DNA of 64,000 bases from Hymenolepis diminuta (Eukaryota; Platyhelminthes; Cestoda; Cyclophyllidea; Hymenolepididae). The translations under genes were made by a program, and so were the position numbers. This document shows, piece by piece, positions 27,201 through 40,700 of this stretch (its first letter is position 1; every line of letters begins with the position of its first letter). Under the pieces are notes generated by a model. It saw nothing but the letters and a program-made list of their open reading frames with translations. It was not told the origin of the DNA and searched no databases. The stretch lies in assembly GCA_900708905.1 (NCBI GenBank), contig CAADRB010000004.1:553883-617882 (forward strand). Reading direction: 5' to 3'.

Positions 27201-30200
27201 AACCGCTTGGTTGTTCGTAAATCAGATTGACAATATCAAGCCACATTGACTCTGGTATTAAATGATGGGAATCGAGAAGTATGCGAAGACAATCTTTCGC
27301 TGTAGCAGCGATCTAAGGTGAAGAAAGAATAAGATCAACACTACTTCAGATTAATTAAGGTACTTACTTCTGGAACTGTATCATTTACACCAAATTCAAC
27401 CATTTCGCCAAAAACTGCACGATTAAGAAGAAACATTATGTGTTTATAATCTTGTGATGTAGGGTTTGCAGCACTTTCAACTGATATACTGGTCTATGAA
27501 GATTAAAAAAAGCGGAAATGAATATCCACAAAAGAAATGAGATTATATAAAGAGGCCATCGTAAACTTACGGATAAAATCTCATGAATTTTATCGTAAGT
27601 AACTTTTCGAATATCAGAATTTCGATGAGATAGAAGCATAAGAAGATACGGCCGACTTTGAGAAAGTAGAGAAATGGAAGTTTGTTCATCTGTGTATAGT
27701 TGACTTAAAGTAAAAGAACCATTTAAAGTAATCGGTTGCTTACTACCATGTGTTTGAGTAAAATTAACTTACATTTCAGCCATAAACGAGACGAATTTCG
27801 GTACGTAGCTATTAGGAATGAATTCAATAACTCCTAGTCCATCAATTGACTTTGTCATTAATCCTCTCAAGTTTGCCAAATCAGAATTCTGAAGAAATAA
27901 TTAAATACTACTTAAACTCTCATAAGTAGTATTAAGTAATGTAGTAGTAATTGAGATATAACTAACTTGATTATCATCTCGGTTTCGAATAAAATCTACA
28001 GAGATCGATATTGCTCGAGATATTTGCATCAATTTAGAGTAGAGAAGAAATATTTCAGGATCAAGAAACCGAACATAGGCCGAGAGACCAGTGGAATTAT
28101 TGCCTATAGCATTTGATATGAAGTGACAGTCCAAAGAAGCCAGAGCTATCTCAAAAGACATCACCGTTGGAAGCAGACATGCACACTGAAATAGAGCTAT
28201 ATAATATCAGTAGTATATCACCTCACCGCTTCCGGTGTCCATAAGGAGAAAAGCAGACGAAATAGAGGTCTTAGTAGGCCAATATAGACACATCGAGGTT
28301 GCTCAAAATTCACACTCTGACAATCAGCGTTCAAGTCGTTACGCCATGACTTGGAAAAGGTGGAAAGTAGAATTCCCCAAAGTTCCAGCATATTATCAAA
28401 TCCAGGGGTCTGCAAAGTGAATAAATTTATAAATTACAAACATTATCGATAATAATTCAAGTGATTAATTGATCAGGAGAACTGTAAAAAGAAATGCGCC
28501 ATGAAAGTAGACACGCCTATAGAGAATAAGATAAAATAATTACGAATTTCTTCATTAAAAAATACCCAGAACCTATATCTAGTTAACATTAAAACTCTAG
28601 AGTAAAAATGTTTGGGGAAATTGGAATAATGTTCCTGAGTATATAATGGAGGTATTTATTTTAGGTGTATCTCTACAAATTATTTCTTAAGGGTTAATTC
28701 GGCCAAACAATCCCTCAACAAAAAGTTAATGCTATTAACTCTGAAATATGCTATTACAATCTGGCGGAAAATTGAAAACTCGGAGATAAAACAACTGAAT
28801 ATAAAAAGAGACGAGATCTTCGGGCAATCACAAAACAAAACAAATTAACAAGCACTCTTACAAGTAAAGTGGAGATAAATATCGAAGTCATGCTTATATT
28901 AAATGTTGGATCTGACCAATTTAAAGTGTCGTATTAAAATCTTTGAAGTTCGAATAATCGAAGTAAGAGTAATATGGAACTAATTCATTCCTTTAGAGAA
29001 GTCTATAAAAGAGTTTCGTCTTAATACGAAAAATGGGAGACATTGAAAATACTAAACCATTATTTAAGAAATAACATCTGTTATTAGTTCGTTTCAAGCT
29101 CTAGAATTATTTATTTAACGTTAGACATCCTATTAATGTTCAGAAATTTTTGTAATTATGATTCTAAGGGTAAAGAAATCAATTCATTTCCATTGGTAAG
29201 TTATCTATTGAAGCATATGCACACAAAAAGAATTAAATTAGAAATTAAGTCAAAAAGTAAATTGCTCAACATCCTGTTTCTAACAAATACAGATTCAGAC
29301 AAATCTATGCTCATGCGTTATTATTAATAATACAGACTTAATCCTGTTTAATCCAAGAGAATCTTTGGAATATTTCACTTCTAGATCATGGCAATAAGTA
29401 GCAATATATTCTGAAGGCCTAAACTGCAAGAGTATGGAAGTATTTGAAGGATGACCCTTTATGTGCTTCTAGAATTACACTTTAATCGCACTCCCAATGA
29501 AAATACTCCGGTTCTCGTCCACGAAGCCGCAGTCACGTCTTTGTACTTTTATGACTCAAAGAAGCCCCAATCTGTCATATCTATAAACGCATTTATCGAT
29601 TCCCCCTTACTATAACTGTTCCGTTTCATTAAAATTACACTGCACATATATCCCCACGTGCGGCCTTGCCCAAGTGACTCGTATAAACTGCCTTTGTATT
29701 TCTACCCATACATACAAACAAGTATATGTTTCGCTTTTATTGGCTCATGTACTTCCTCTCACCTCCTTTGTCCCTCATTTCTGCCTCTCTTACTAGCTTG
29801 AATGTTCAATATACATAGCCTAATTAACTCCTTGTGTTTTGTTCTAAAACTGTGACTAGTCCTTGAAATGTGCAACTTGCTACACATCAAATTAATAAAT
29901 AGTCTAGACTGAAGTATTTATTCTGAAAATAAAGCCACAATAAGAATGTTGAAAGTATATTCTATAACCTAAAAATTTTAAGAATCTTTTTTCTTTTAAA
30001 CTAAATGAGGAAAGACTCCCTGGGATGTCTGCACCCTAATTCACTTCGACTTAACCCATAATGGACTTGTAGTTATATATAAAAAAATTGTAACTTCTAT
30101 AAGTTAAGTAGTTTAACTAAATATCAACAAACAACTTACCAAATTTCGAGAAGGTAGCACGCTTTCTGAAATCGGTTCAAAGGAATCCAAAGACGTAGAC

Positions 30201-31473
30201 TCAACTAATTTCTGGGTTAAATCTACCTTTGCACAATGAAGAAATAAATCCACTGCTTTATTGAGAAGGCGCAAAAGTGAACTCCTAAATGCCGTATTCG
30301 AACGAAGAGCAATGAGTCCAGAAAGCGCAGTGCTTGCAAGAGTTACGGCAAACACGGGAATTGATACACCACTGGACGGTAAATTTATAACACTTGGTGG
30401 TAAAAGACTTCCTCTCAAATATTTAGAAACATAAGCGGAAGCTAAAAACTCTTTCAAGTATTGATTAATTTCACTTAAAGGTAAAAAAAAGATTATTTAA
30501 AGTGTGAATTCTACCTAGTTTCTATAGATTCTACGTGTTTATTTATTGGTGAATGATTATTAGGATTTTCGAAGTAGAAGACCCGTGCAAGTAGTTTGCA
30601 GCACAAATTATTCAGTATATTTGCTGACGCGATTTGAACTCGACTACTTGAAGACGTAACTATGAACGCAGCTAATAACTGGGGAAAAGTAGTTAAAATT
30701 TCAAGTAACTCATTACCTGGATGAAAGCGGGATTCCGTAGGAAAAACTCGGCTGGATAATCAGTAAGTATAATCGAGTCAAAATATCCTAATCTTGATAA
30801 AACCGTCAAATCTGTCGTATTAACAATTGATCTGGGAAAATATATGTAAAAAAATTAAAGCTCACCGAACATATTCAGAAATACGTTGATCTTCAAATTG
30901 TGATATAGAGGCACTTGGCAAATTTTCAATAACAAAGTCTAAGAAATAGAAAATACTAAAATTAAAAACGCACCACCTGAATGAAAAGAATAAAATTCTT
31001 TTGTTATAAATTTGTCGGGCATATTTCCAACAGAAGAATGGATATTTGAAATCTCAACAAAATTTGCGGGAAATTGGAATGCTTCGCTGACGGGAGTTAA
31101 ATCACCTCTAGAAGAACTACCATTGTTAATTTCCGTTTGCTGTTCAGAAGTGATATTTGATATGATTTCTTGAATAAGAGTCCGACTTTCTTTTAAGTCT
31201 GGTCTGGACATTAAGGATAACAAATTTCCAATAATATTATTTCGAAGCAGTTCCGAACGGCCATTGACATCCTAAAATAAATAAATAGTGCGCATAAACC
31301 CACCATGCTTATCCGGAGGAGAAATTCTAGCATTTCCTTGCATCTTTCCGTTTGTAAGTTAGAAATAACAATATCAATAACCTCAGAAAGAGATTTCGAG
31401 GTTAGAAATCCACGCTTCAATTTATTGATAACATTGTCAAAGGCGCGATGACGAATTTCCGAGATTGGATGAT
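21278..31473 (-). CDS. RTTN: Rotatin orthologue, main block of 24 exons
   Basis: Rotatin is a large armadillo/HEAT-type helical scaffold needed for centriole elongation and basal-body function (family knowledge; Drosophila counterpart Ana3). The first exon seen reads HPISEIRHRAFDNVINKLK, matching the human N-terminal pattern HQLAEIRERALKSILCKIE, and the fourth has TDYPAEFFLRNPAFIQ, matching human QDFPAEIFLQRPKIVQ. Exons (minus, 5' to 3'): 31473-31304, 31271-30977, 30938-30866, 30831-30717, 30678-30515, 30473-30140, 28409-28227, 28185-27967, 27888-27773, 27703-27571, 27493-27368, 27312-26718, 26125-25898, 25827-25731, 25269-25024, 24788-24440, 24089-23845, 23600-23463, 23394-23130, 23054-22821, 22744-about 22571, 22526-22379, 22307-22104, 21509-21278. 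Every junction keeps phase, giving about 1,694 codons against 2,226 in human. Nearly all predicted residues form Leu/Ile-rich helices with no other domain. The block opens and closes mid-codon, so exons are missing at both ends. The donor of the exon ending near 22571 is uncertain. Confidence 0.9.
28410..30139. other. Large rotatin intron
   Basis: The only intron over 600 bases in the main rotatin block (1,730 bases). The exons on each side join in phase 0. Nothing coding was recognised inside; a pyrimidine-rich stretch lies near 29500-29800. Confidence 0.8.
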
Positions 31474-31774
31474 CTAAATTTTAAATGAAAAATGTGAATT
31501 TACTCAATTTATTTGCAAACTTAAATTCAACCACACTACTCATTTATTTAATAAAACTGCGGAAATAGCGTTGCAAGTGCCTTATTGGTCAGAATTCAAA
31601 CAATAAAGTCAAGATTTATTGAGACACACAAAAAGAAAAGTGAGTTATTGAAAACATTTTATAAATTTGAGTTAAATGAAGTTAGAATCTTTCGAAATAG
31701 TTACTGTGTCCTTTTGAATTAAATCAATTATATAATAAAACATAATATCAGCCAATGAGCACTCAACCTTGCAC

Positions 31775-31856
31775 TTAATCCTGATTCCCTAATAAACTGT
31801 AAAACCGCCAATTTAACAAACTTCAATTTACTGATTTCAAATTCGTGGGTATACAT
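31775..31856 (-). CDS. RTTN: Candidate first coding exon of rotatin
   Basis: The first certain rotatin exon (from 31473) needs one base from the preceding exon. An ATG at 31856 opens 27 codons ending FIRESGL plus one base A before GTGCAAG. Joined, this gives RESGLNHPISEIR, which resembles human LIRKLGHQLAEIR. The intron would be 301 bases. A different donor 12 bases further on (exon end 31763, before GTGCTC) gives the same phase and RLNHPISEIR. The donors are not strong and human exon 1 is shorter, so this is a proposal only. Confidence 0.3.
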
Positions 31857-34389
31857 TGTGTTGATTGTTTTGACTTATACAAACAACGCACATTAGACAG
31901 TTAGGTTAGGCAATTTCCCATTCATACACAAAATATTTTTGAAAAAACCCTGCGGCATTTAGTTTTTTATTTTAATTCTTAATATTTATTTTGTTAATTT
32001 TTGTATTTGACGAAAACAGTTGAAATAAAATTTCTGGAATAATTTTAATTAGTAAATGCTGTTCCTGGTCGGTGAATATGAGATTGAAAACATTAACATT
32101 AATGCAATGTTAACTAATTCAGTGAATGAATAAATAAAGTTAAAACATGAGCAGCTATTTACGGCTGATGCTAATACAATGAGTAAGAAGTTAATAACGA
32201 AATCTCTAGAATACTGCACATATGAAGATTATTTGATTGGAGAATGAAATTGTATTTTAACACATTATCCGTTTTAAATTAAGACTCGTATTTGATTTAC
32301 TTTGGGAGATTAAAACTTAAAAACCAATTTGTCTAATTATGACAGATTCGTTTTTTCAAAATAGTCTGAAAATAGACGGAATAGGAGGGGGAATATGAGG
32401 TGTGAATGACCGATCTTAATTTATAGAAAGACTTAAGAAATTTGAACTTAAATATATCGTATAAAATAATAACTATACATTTTTATCGCATATTTTTACG
32501 AAAGCACTGGAAAATCTATTTTTAAATCGACTATATTTAATAAATCTGTTCTGATGCTCTTTTACCGCTTCGTAACTGATAAATGTCAGTCTATTAGTTA
32601 GATTCCACACTTCGGACTGTTTTTTAATCCTTTAAATTACTAACATTTCGAGTGATTAGGGCTAATTTATATCGCGAATGGATTGTCTATATCCGTTTCT
32701 CTGTTATTTGATAATTAATTTGAATTTTGTATAAAAAGAATAATAAAAGATTCATAGAGTAATTATGATTCTCTTTTTATTGCCCTGTCGATACAATGTT
32801 TAGATATCTATTTGGTCAAAACTTTGAGTCCCTTAGTCCACTGAAGGAAACATAAACATGCTGCCATTATGAAAGATGAATTTATCGTTTATTCAATTTT
32901 GTCAACTGGTGATTAAGCCATGAAAACGGCAGACGTGGATTCAATCAGGAATCTGTGACTCAAATCTAAAAATTTTTGAGATTTCATAATATTAAACATA
33001 ACATCGTAACATCGTGAACTGTGTAAGAAGTGAATAAATGCAAAGTTCAGTTGAAGAAAGTCTGAACTAAAACTTCTTTTGAACCACCAGATTTGAACTC
33101 GAATTAAGAGGAGAGCTAAGATAACTCAGTCAGAAGTCCAAGAAAGTCTGATTTGATCGATCCCTCATGGCTAAAACAGCCGCGAGCATTAATTACTGCC
33201 TCATAGTGTAAATATTCCTCTTAAGGGAATTTGACCAAAAATGGTAAAGAGTGAGGCTGCTAACTGCCTGCAAATGTCGATAGAAAAGCAGGGCTCTTGC
33301 ACTATCATCAATATCACTACTCCTCAAACGCGATAATCAACGCGGACTTCCGGTGCCAAATTTCCGGTTTTTGAGTTTCAAAAAGACATGCATGTTTGAA
33401 AGGTCACATATCGAAATGTCATCCACAATTTTAACTTCAGTTTCTGTACGAAATTTTCCAAAGATAGTTTTAAAAGCGGCATATGTTTTTCGGGTCGAAA
33501 AGGGGAAATAATAATTCTGAATTCCATGGATCACATCTTCTTACGCTGTTCAAGCAATTTCTTCTCTACTGTAGCTATACGCCCTCCTGTCCGAATAGTA
33601 TGGTGTATACTAGCTTTATCAATAAACGATTAAATATACTTTTAAGTCTCAGCCTCCTTTTCTTGATTTCCCATTAAAATATTTTACTGCTCCACTATCT
33701 CACATGCTTTTTCATTATCAAAATTTTTGTTTTGATATTATTAATAATACAAGAAGGGCACTTGTGAATCACAGATTGATAACAATGCTAATGCCGTAGA
33801 TAAAGTTCTAAAAATGGACAGTAAAATAAGAATTAGTTATTCCATCTTATTCATTTAATAAATGATGAATTGTTTGTAATGAGTGAAATACTAATACTAA
33901 GGTAACAATGTTCCAAGCATCACTTATGTTTTCAAGCAGTCTTGTTACTTTGTACATTACAAATTACAGAATAATATTTTAGTGTAAGGATAATTAATAA
34001 GTATATTATTAAGAATACTGATTAGAATATATTCAGTAAAACCAGAAGTTGAAATATGAAAGGTAGAGCTATACAATTTGAGACATTTATGCAAAAAGCA
34101 AGATTATTGTTGTTTATTTTATTTGCATTTTACCTGACCCAAAGTAATTTTAAAACCACTTATTGCTGAAGGTCCATTATATCGGGTTATCACTCGAGCA
34201 TAATTTTTGCATACCGAATGAATTTCCGAACACGCTTTCAGTCTTATGACAGGTCGAATGCTTTCGACATGTTTGAACTTGGGAAAAAGGTGTAAGGTGG
34301 CGAGTGCTATCTTCAATTTCAGAATAGACTCAAGGGAGAATATTTATTTTGACATCAATATAAGAGTGAGAGATTTAAAAGAAAGAATT
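31857..34389. other. Intergenic, AT-rich
   Basis: Apart from the possible tRNA-like head at 33068-33140 I see nothing definite. A minus-strand frame at 34119-34316 ends at a CAG|GTAAAA donor-like site but has no recognisable product. Confidence 0.5.
33068..33140 (-). repeat. Possible isolated tRNA-like SINE head
   Basis: The minus strand has TGACTGAGTTATCTTAG followed about 20 bases later by GAGTTCAAATC, spaced like tRNA A and B boxes. The body after it does not match family A. It could be a worn tRNA pseudogene or another SINE. Confidence 0.25.
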
Positions 34390-35450
34390 AAGTCAGGACG
34401 GATGAGACGCTGAATAAAGAAGTTAGGAAGATTGGAGCCAACGTTGAACTGAATAAGTCAACAACAGGAGAAAATATGCCGAGGAGGTCAGTTAGTGAAA
34501 GCAGAGTTGCGCAAAAGCCCATAGCCTGTCTAAAAGCAAAACTTGGCAAGTAAGAGAGCGTATGAGCGCCCATGCTGAAAATTGCAAGTTATTTTAGAAT
34601 GTTTCTCAAAATCTGGCAAGTAAAGCAAACGCTGATAAGAGAAACGTGAAGGGGATGGATCAAAATTATGGGATGCAGGCGAATAATAATGTGGGCTCGA
34701 CCTGTTCTAAAGGTGTGTATGCAAGCAAATCGATATTTAATGAGACAGTGTCAATACCCCTTGATATGATTACAAGTAGTGTCAGGACACAGTCATGCGT
34801 TAGTAGAGATACTCAGCAATACATGCTGGGGAGCAGAAATGTTCCAATAGTAAATCAACGAGTAAAGATCAGTTTACAGAAGGCCACAAATAAATGAAAC
34901 TTCATCATTCGTGATAAGGAGGCTGCTGTCACATATACAAATATTATGCAACCCTAGATGTTTAAAAACATTGGTTCACCAAGAACATCATTATCATCTG
35001 TAGCATCTAATGGTTTAGGAATAGTAAAGTGTTTACTAGAGCAAAAGAAGAGTTCTAAAGCAAAGCAGACCACTTTGAAACGGCGATAATCAAATATCAG
35101 CAGCCAGTCAAGTCCACTGATATTGCTGCAGACCAGAACATCAACAAATCCACCATTATCATCATCGTCAATAAGTGCAAAGAACATTCCACCACGAAAT
35201 TGAGCACTACAAGCAGCAACATTAAAATCAGCCCTAAATAGCCATGCAGTCCTAACCCAATGTTCTTCACAAGAGATGACTTCAGAAATGAGGCAGTCAG
35301 ATCAGACCAATCTATCTAGAATACGCCACTCGGAGCTACAGCGGAACGACAGCTGCTCAGTAAATAGGCAGAAAGCCAGGAATAAGAGTGTCCAGGTGTC
35401 AACGTTGGAGCATCCATGCATCGTCTATTACAATTTGTAGTTTCCCACAG
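34390..35450 (+). pseudogene. Decayed Ser/Asn/Gln-rich coding stretch, product unknown
   Basis: The plus strand holds a chain of coding-like frames richer in GC than their flanks. From about 34401 a frame includes STTGENMPRRSVSESRVAQK and ends at a TAA. From 34590 another includes KGMDQNYGMQANNNVGSTCS and runs to 34897. From about 34962 to 35450 one frame (GSPRTSLSSVASNGLGIVKC onward) is broken by only two stops, each one substitution from a sense codon (TAA near 35088, TGA near 35203). Low-complexity Ser, Thr, Gln and Asn dominate. I do not recognise a family. It could be a pseudogene, exons of a poorly conserved gene, or chance. Confidence 0.3.
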
Positions 35451-36904
35451 GCAAATAACAAACTGTGGTTTGTAATATTATACAAAATGCTACACATCTT
35501 ATTCTTTAATAATATAATCTTTGAGCAGAATTTTGCTGATATGGAGGCTGATGATTAGGTATATCAACATTTGATGAACAGAATAAGAGTATGATTGAAT
35601 CTGCAGGAGGTTTAGAGGCAGGTCGAAAGTAGGGTCACTAAATAAATCTGACATCTAACTATAAATTTTGCATCTAATTTACAGGCCGAAGCAAGAGAGC
35701 TAGATATGTGAAAGAGTGACTATTAAGTATGCAAGTGACTAGAGAGAGTAAGTGTTTCCTTGACAATACTGGGTGAAATATGAAAAAACTTGGTGTGTTT
35801 TATTGTGCTTTTGTCAACGTCCAGGACTGTGTTTGTCATGTCCCTGCGGAAGTCCGAAAGTTGACGTGATTTGAACCGATTAGCACTAACCAAACAATAA
35901 AAAATAAAGAATGTTTGGTGAGAAGTGGATTATGGAAACTGATGATATATAAAAATTTTGAAATTCTTGTTGATAACTCCATCCAAACGGTGGTTAAACA
36001 ATTTTTTGGTGTAACAGTAGTTAAAATATGGGAGAGTAGGGGAAAACTGAGAGATTGGAAAAGAGAAGAAAAGTGCAAGAGAGATGAGTCAGAAGCGTGT
36101 TAGTAGATAAATGGCAAGCGTGTCCGCGTGTGTATGAGTGCTTATAAAGGGGGCTATATATGATTTCATAAGGAACGAATAACATAAACAGATGACATGA
36201 TTCCAAAAATGGAAATTGACCCCTACCAACCCCCGCTCAAGGACCACTTAAGTGGCTTATCCTGCTAATAAAAATAAACCACTTGAGAACCCACGACGGT
36301 TCATTGGGGGAAATTTGAGGTCACGGCAGGGTTAAACCCTTCAATTACAACTGTGAGCTTGGTAAAAAACCTGAGACTGCTGCAGGATCAAGCACTATAA
36401 GTAAGTAATCTAATTTCGTTATGAACTTGGCCGTTGCTAAGATTAGATTTGCCGGTTCAAAATAACAACTAAATTAAGTATACATATATATGGAAAAACC
36501 TGAAAAAAATAATTTCGCTTTTTACTTGACTTAATTGTTTTATTTTAATTTTCTTGGTATAATTTGTGGCTACATTTTTCGTGGGTCATTCGTTCAGACT
36601 TTATGATGTAGTCGAAATCCTTTTAGATGTGCCTGTCATTTATAATTTTAATTCTTTCTTAATTATCATTCTTAATGGCGTATAAATTTTTACGTGGAAG
36701 GACTGTAAACGTATTCTCATAACAGACTCACTTTAATTTAATTAATCTTATTTTATTATGAGCTGCTAATGGAATCAGCAGACTTTTGGCTAGAGAATCA
36801 TCTAAGTTGATCAAAAATATATTTGGCCTTCATAAAGATCCTGTTGGCTTAAATAAAACAAAGGAACTTGTTGAAGGTTAATTTGTTATATTTGTGATTT
36901 CAGG

Positions 36905-37746
36905 CATAATGATTTCATTCTATTTATGCACTTTTATAGTGATCCAAACTCCAATAAGGGATGTGTAGAAGATATTCGATTGAAGTGTGGCAGAGTTACT
37001 CTACTTATCAGTAATGCTGGCATTGTGAATGGGAATTATCTTTTGGATATCCCAACTGAGAAAGTTAATGAAGTTATGAAAGTGAATTTCATTGCTCCTT
37101 TTCTTGTTAGTGTTTACTATTATTAAACTTATTATTCACATATAAATCTCTATTAATTGTTAATTTATTTATCTTTTTCGGTTGATTAAGAAATTCTTGC
37201 CGGGTATACTTGGAACGTATTCCCAGGAACCCTCGACTTGAATCCGAAGAAAATGTTTCATTCAAATGTTTTCCTGAAGCAGAACGAAGAGGAAACTTAA
37301 TATTCATGTCTTCACTTGTGAGCCATTTCAGACTTTGCTCCCAGTAACCATTGTGCGTAAAAAGTTGCAATTTCTGGGTTGGCGAACTCATAGCGTCATA
37401 AATTAGACAATCTGAGAGTATCCGATAAGATAACCCTTACAAACGTTCATCCAGCACTGGAATGTTTGAAGGATTCTGGTCCAGGTGCGTTACCTTAAAT
37501 TCTATTAGTGCACCTAAAATAATCTCTTTTATTGTGCAGACAGGATAGGAACCCAGAGGTTTTAGATAACTGCTTTTATGGCATAGCAATATCATTCATC
37601 TTCTGGAGGAGATTTATTGTCTTTGTATTTCTGGGACTAGGTTGCAAGGGTTTGAAAATGTTTTTCTTAGGTTTCATCTTCCCGTGGATTGAAATATGTG
37701 GCTCTAGTTTTAGGGAGGTCTTAACTGTTGTGTGTGGGTACCCTTA
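36905..37746 (+). pseudogene. Short-chain dehydrogenase (SDR16C/RDH10-like) pseudogene
   Basis: After a TTTCAG acceptor the plus strand encodes CGRVTLLISNAGIVNG, the NNAG-type motif of classical short-chain dehydrogenases, then VNFIAPFL before a donor. A second stretch from about 37190 resembles FLPGIL and later SSL, with a frame change and inserted bases. A third reads NHCA-stop-KVAISGLANS-stop-RHKLDNL and ITLTNVHPALECLKDSGP, ending at GTGCGT near 37480. A tail exon may follow from about 37540. The catalytic YxxxK has His in place of Tyr, and the next stop (TAA, 37358-37360) and a TAG (37391-37393) break the frame. The cofactor-binding first exon was not found. The family normally reduces or oxidises retinoids or lipids at the endoplasmic reticulum. 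Confidence 0.7.
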
Positions 37747-37749
37747 ACA

Positions 37750-40700
37750 TCAAGTAACAGAACACTGCATCAGTATGTCAGATTAAAAACGGATTTCGGT
37801 TGAATCATCTCTGTAATTTTCAGATAGAGATAGTTAGATAGAGAATATAGCCTTATTCGTTCAAGAGAAAAGACAACGCCTTTTGTTCATGTGAATTTTT
37901 ATATCTCACCTTTTGTCCCGGTTTCAAGGCTTGTTTTTATATGAATTTGTGGCAACTCTTAAGGAAAGTGATAAAAGCGTGCGGTTAAATTTCGTAGAAA
38001 TATATATATATATATATATATGCGGTATATATATATATACGGTATATAATTGAGCTAGAAAGGAATGAAATTAGGAGACTCTGGAAATGATCATCACTGG
38101 CACTTTATTTTGAACTGTTGAAAGGATACTTTTCATAGATGCTCTTTTTCATAAATAAAATATTCGCTTTGTGGTAGTTACTGTTGCTGTCCATGATAGT
38201 GCAGAAAACGAATGTAAGTTTTAATCACGGGGAAGCTCTCAAATAAGGGGAACGGGAACAAAGACCAATAAGGTTTGAAACGGGGGATTGTCAACATTAA
38301 GTTGGTAATGAAGTCAGGACATCTCCAGGTATTGAGTTGTTTATATTTTAAAAAGGATTTCTTTACATATAATCATCATTTGATTCCCATGTTCAAAGAT
38401 GCAATTTATATCCGCGATATTCAGAGTCTGTTAACCGTTTGTTTACCACTGTGATTAGTCATGTTATCTCGGATTTATTTTTATCCTTTTTACAGCCAAG
38501 AGTAAGTAGATGTGACTAACAACTATATATCGTTATAGTAAAGTATCTTATAAAGTACCTTATATATATAAGATTGAGTGGCAGCGCCTCTCATCTTCAC
38601 ATCTGTAGGGATTTGAATCAAGTACTGAACAAGATGTTTTCAATACATTTCTTAGAATCTCTTTTGTGAGAAAGCATTTTCTATTGTGGTCATTCCCATC
38701 ACCGATAGATCTCGAGTTCGCGATTTCTGTCTTAGGAATCTTTCACGTTATCGTTCCGACAAGTAACCATTACCTATGTATTATTGATTATGTTGTAAAT
38801 ATTGAGATACATTAAATTTAGCTGCTTGTACGATGGGGAGTTTGTAATTGAACCATGAGTTTATCCTAACAACTTTCAACCTTCTCTAGTTTTAGATTTC
38901 CAGTAATAGCTGTCCTCAAATCTGAAAAAGTTGTCCGACGCGCGGTAGAAGTCATTCAGTATCGGAAACAGATTGTACAGAGATTAGTTTAACTTCAAAC
39001 CATACCCTTCCTTACATCTGTTAAAAATAATTGTAATTCTGTTTTTATTCGTTCTCAGAATCTACCGCCACCGTTTTCTTATCGCTTTTTGAAGGGATTG
39101 GAGCTATAGATCAGATGAAAGCGTTTGAACATTCTAATATCTGATGAAGTTCTTTTTGCGTACCAACGAAGATGTACTTTTAATTAAGTATTATTGTCAT
39201 TTGATTGTGGAATGATGACCCGCAATTTGGTTTAATAAATAAGAATACTTGATTGCAGCTGTACTGTAATTGTTATGATTCGTTATCCATTTGCTCAAAA
39301 ATGTCTTAATTCATAAATTTAATAGTAATAAACAAAAGATTTCCGTCGATAGTAAGGAGAATGCTTTGGGAGCACTGATAGCTAAGTATCTCGGCTTTGG
39401 CTTCTAGCTATTCTGCGGGCTATACCTTCGAACTTCTACCAATATTCGATAAGACAACTGGATAAAGGGAGAAGATGGCTGCAACCAGCAGGTTAACTAG
39501 TAGAAATATTCGAAGCGAGAGTGTTGGAGTAGTCTGAGAATTTGGTGGGTGCGGTGATTGCTGAGGACGAGAGTAAATACCGTTGAAAGTGGTAGGTGTT
39601 GTGTTGCCAGATGTTAGATGTGCATACAGAGACAAATAAGGTAGGAAAGGGTTAGGTGAACATGTTCTTATCGCATTTGGGGGAAATCATGGCATTTTTC
39701 GATCGGCTGAATTGACTAGGTATTCTTGTGGAAACAGAAGATTAATATAGTTGTTGTAGAGTTTGTCATTAGCCTGGAGATGGAGAAAAATAAAATCAAA
39801 TCGACCATTACATTATACATTTTCTTTGCTAACTGGCCACAAATCCGATGTGTTGAGGTGTTTTGTAAAAGACGAATGTATTTATATGAAACTTTTGCTT
39901 TATCTTAATATTTACTTATTTACTGAGCACACAAATTTTGGCCATATACTATCGTAATTTTCGTGCAACCTCCTATTTACAAGTTCCCTCAATGTTTATC
40001 GGGCATAACACAGTTTCACGAGGTCTCTTTCAAGTTTCCTTTTGTATTTTCCTCTAACCGGCTACTATCAATATGCGAATATCAATTCTCAAATCAATAG
40101 ATATTAATGACGAGCCAAAATGGTAATTTCGTTGGCATGCGGAATTATGGTTATTTTTTCCTTAGAAGTTCCGAATTAAAGGGATCCAATAGTTATTTGA
40201 CTCAAACTCTTGAGATATTCCAACATATTTTATCATTCACAAGTTTCTGCTTCTTGATACGAGTTTTTGAAAAGTTTAAATCTGGCTATAGACTTGCTGA
40301 GTGATGATGAAAGCATAAATGAAAACCTATGGTGGATAATGTAACGTACAAAGGCCCAAAGGACTCCAGATAGAACACGTCTTGACTAGATCACATCTTT
40401 GTATATTGCGTGAATTACAGCAGTCTAGATAAACAAACGAGATATGCTTGACGGCAAGAGGGAGTTAGTCATATTCAAGTCGTCAGACACTGTGCTCTTG
40501 GGTACCACAGATAAGCTATAAGGTTATAGGCCCTATATAAGCTCTTACCCTGCCAAGCTTTAACGAACTTCTCAAGATAGGAAGAGAAGAGACGCTTTGG
40601 TTTGAATTCTTAATTTGGGGAGAACTCAGAGAAGACGAGTAAGCCGAGTAAATAACTGATTTAGAAAAACAATTAACTTTACGTTAAAGTAAAGACAACA

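Noticed and set aside
32300..32345. Minus-strand VIIRQIG before a GTTTTT donor-like site, tested as rotatin exon 1 because it resembles human LIRKLG
   Set aside because: No ATG upstream in frame; a TGA lies a few codons before it and the donor is poor.
39420..39635. 71-codon minus frame, Pro/Thr-rich with one hydrophobic segment near the C-terminus
   Set aside because: Could be a tail-anchored protein or last exon, but has no supporting splice site, neighbour or homologue I can recall.
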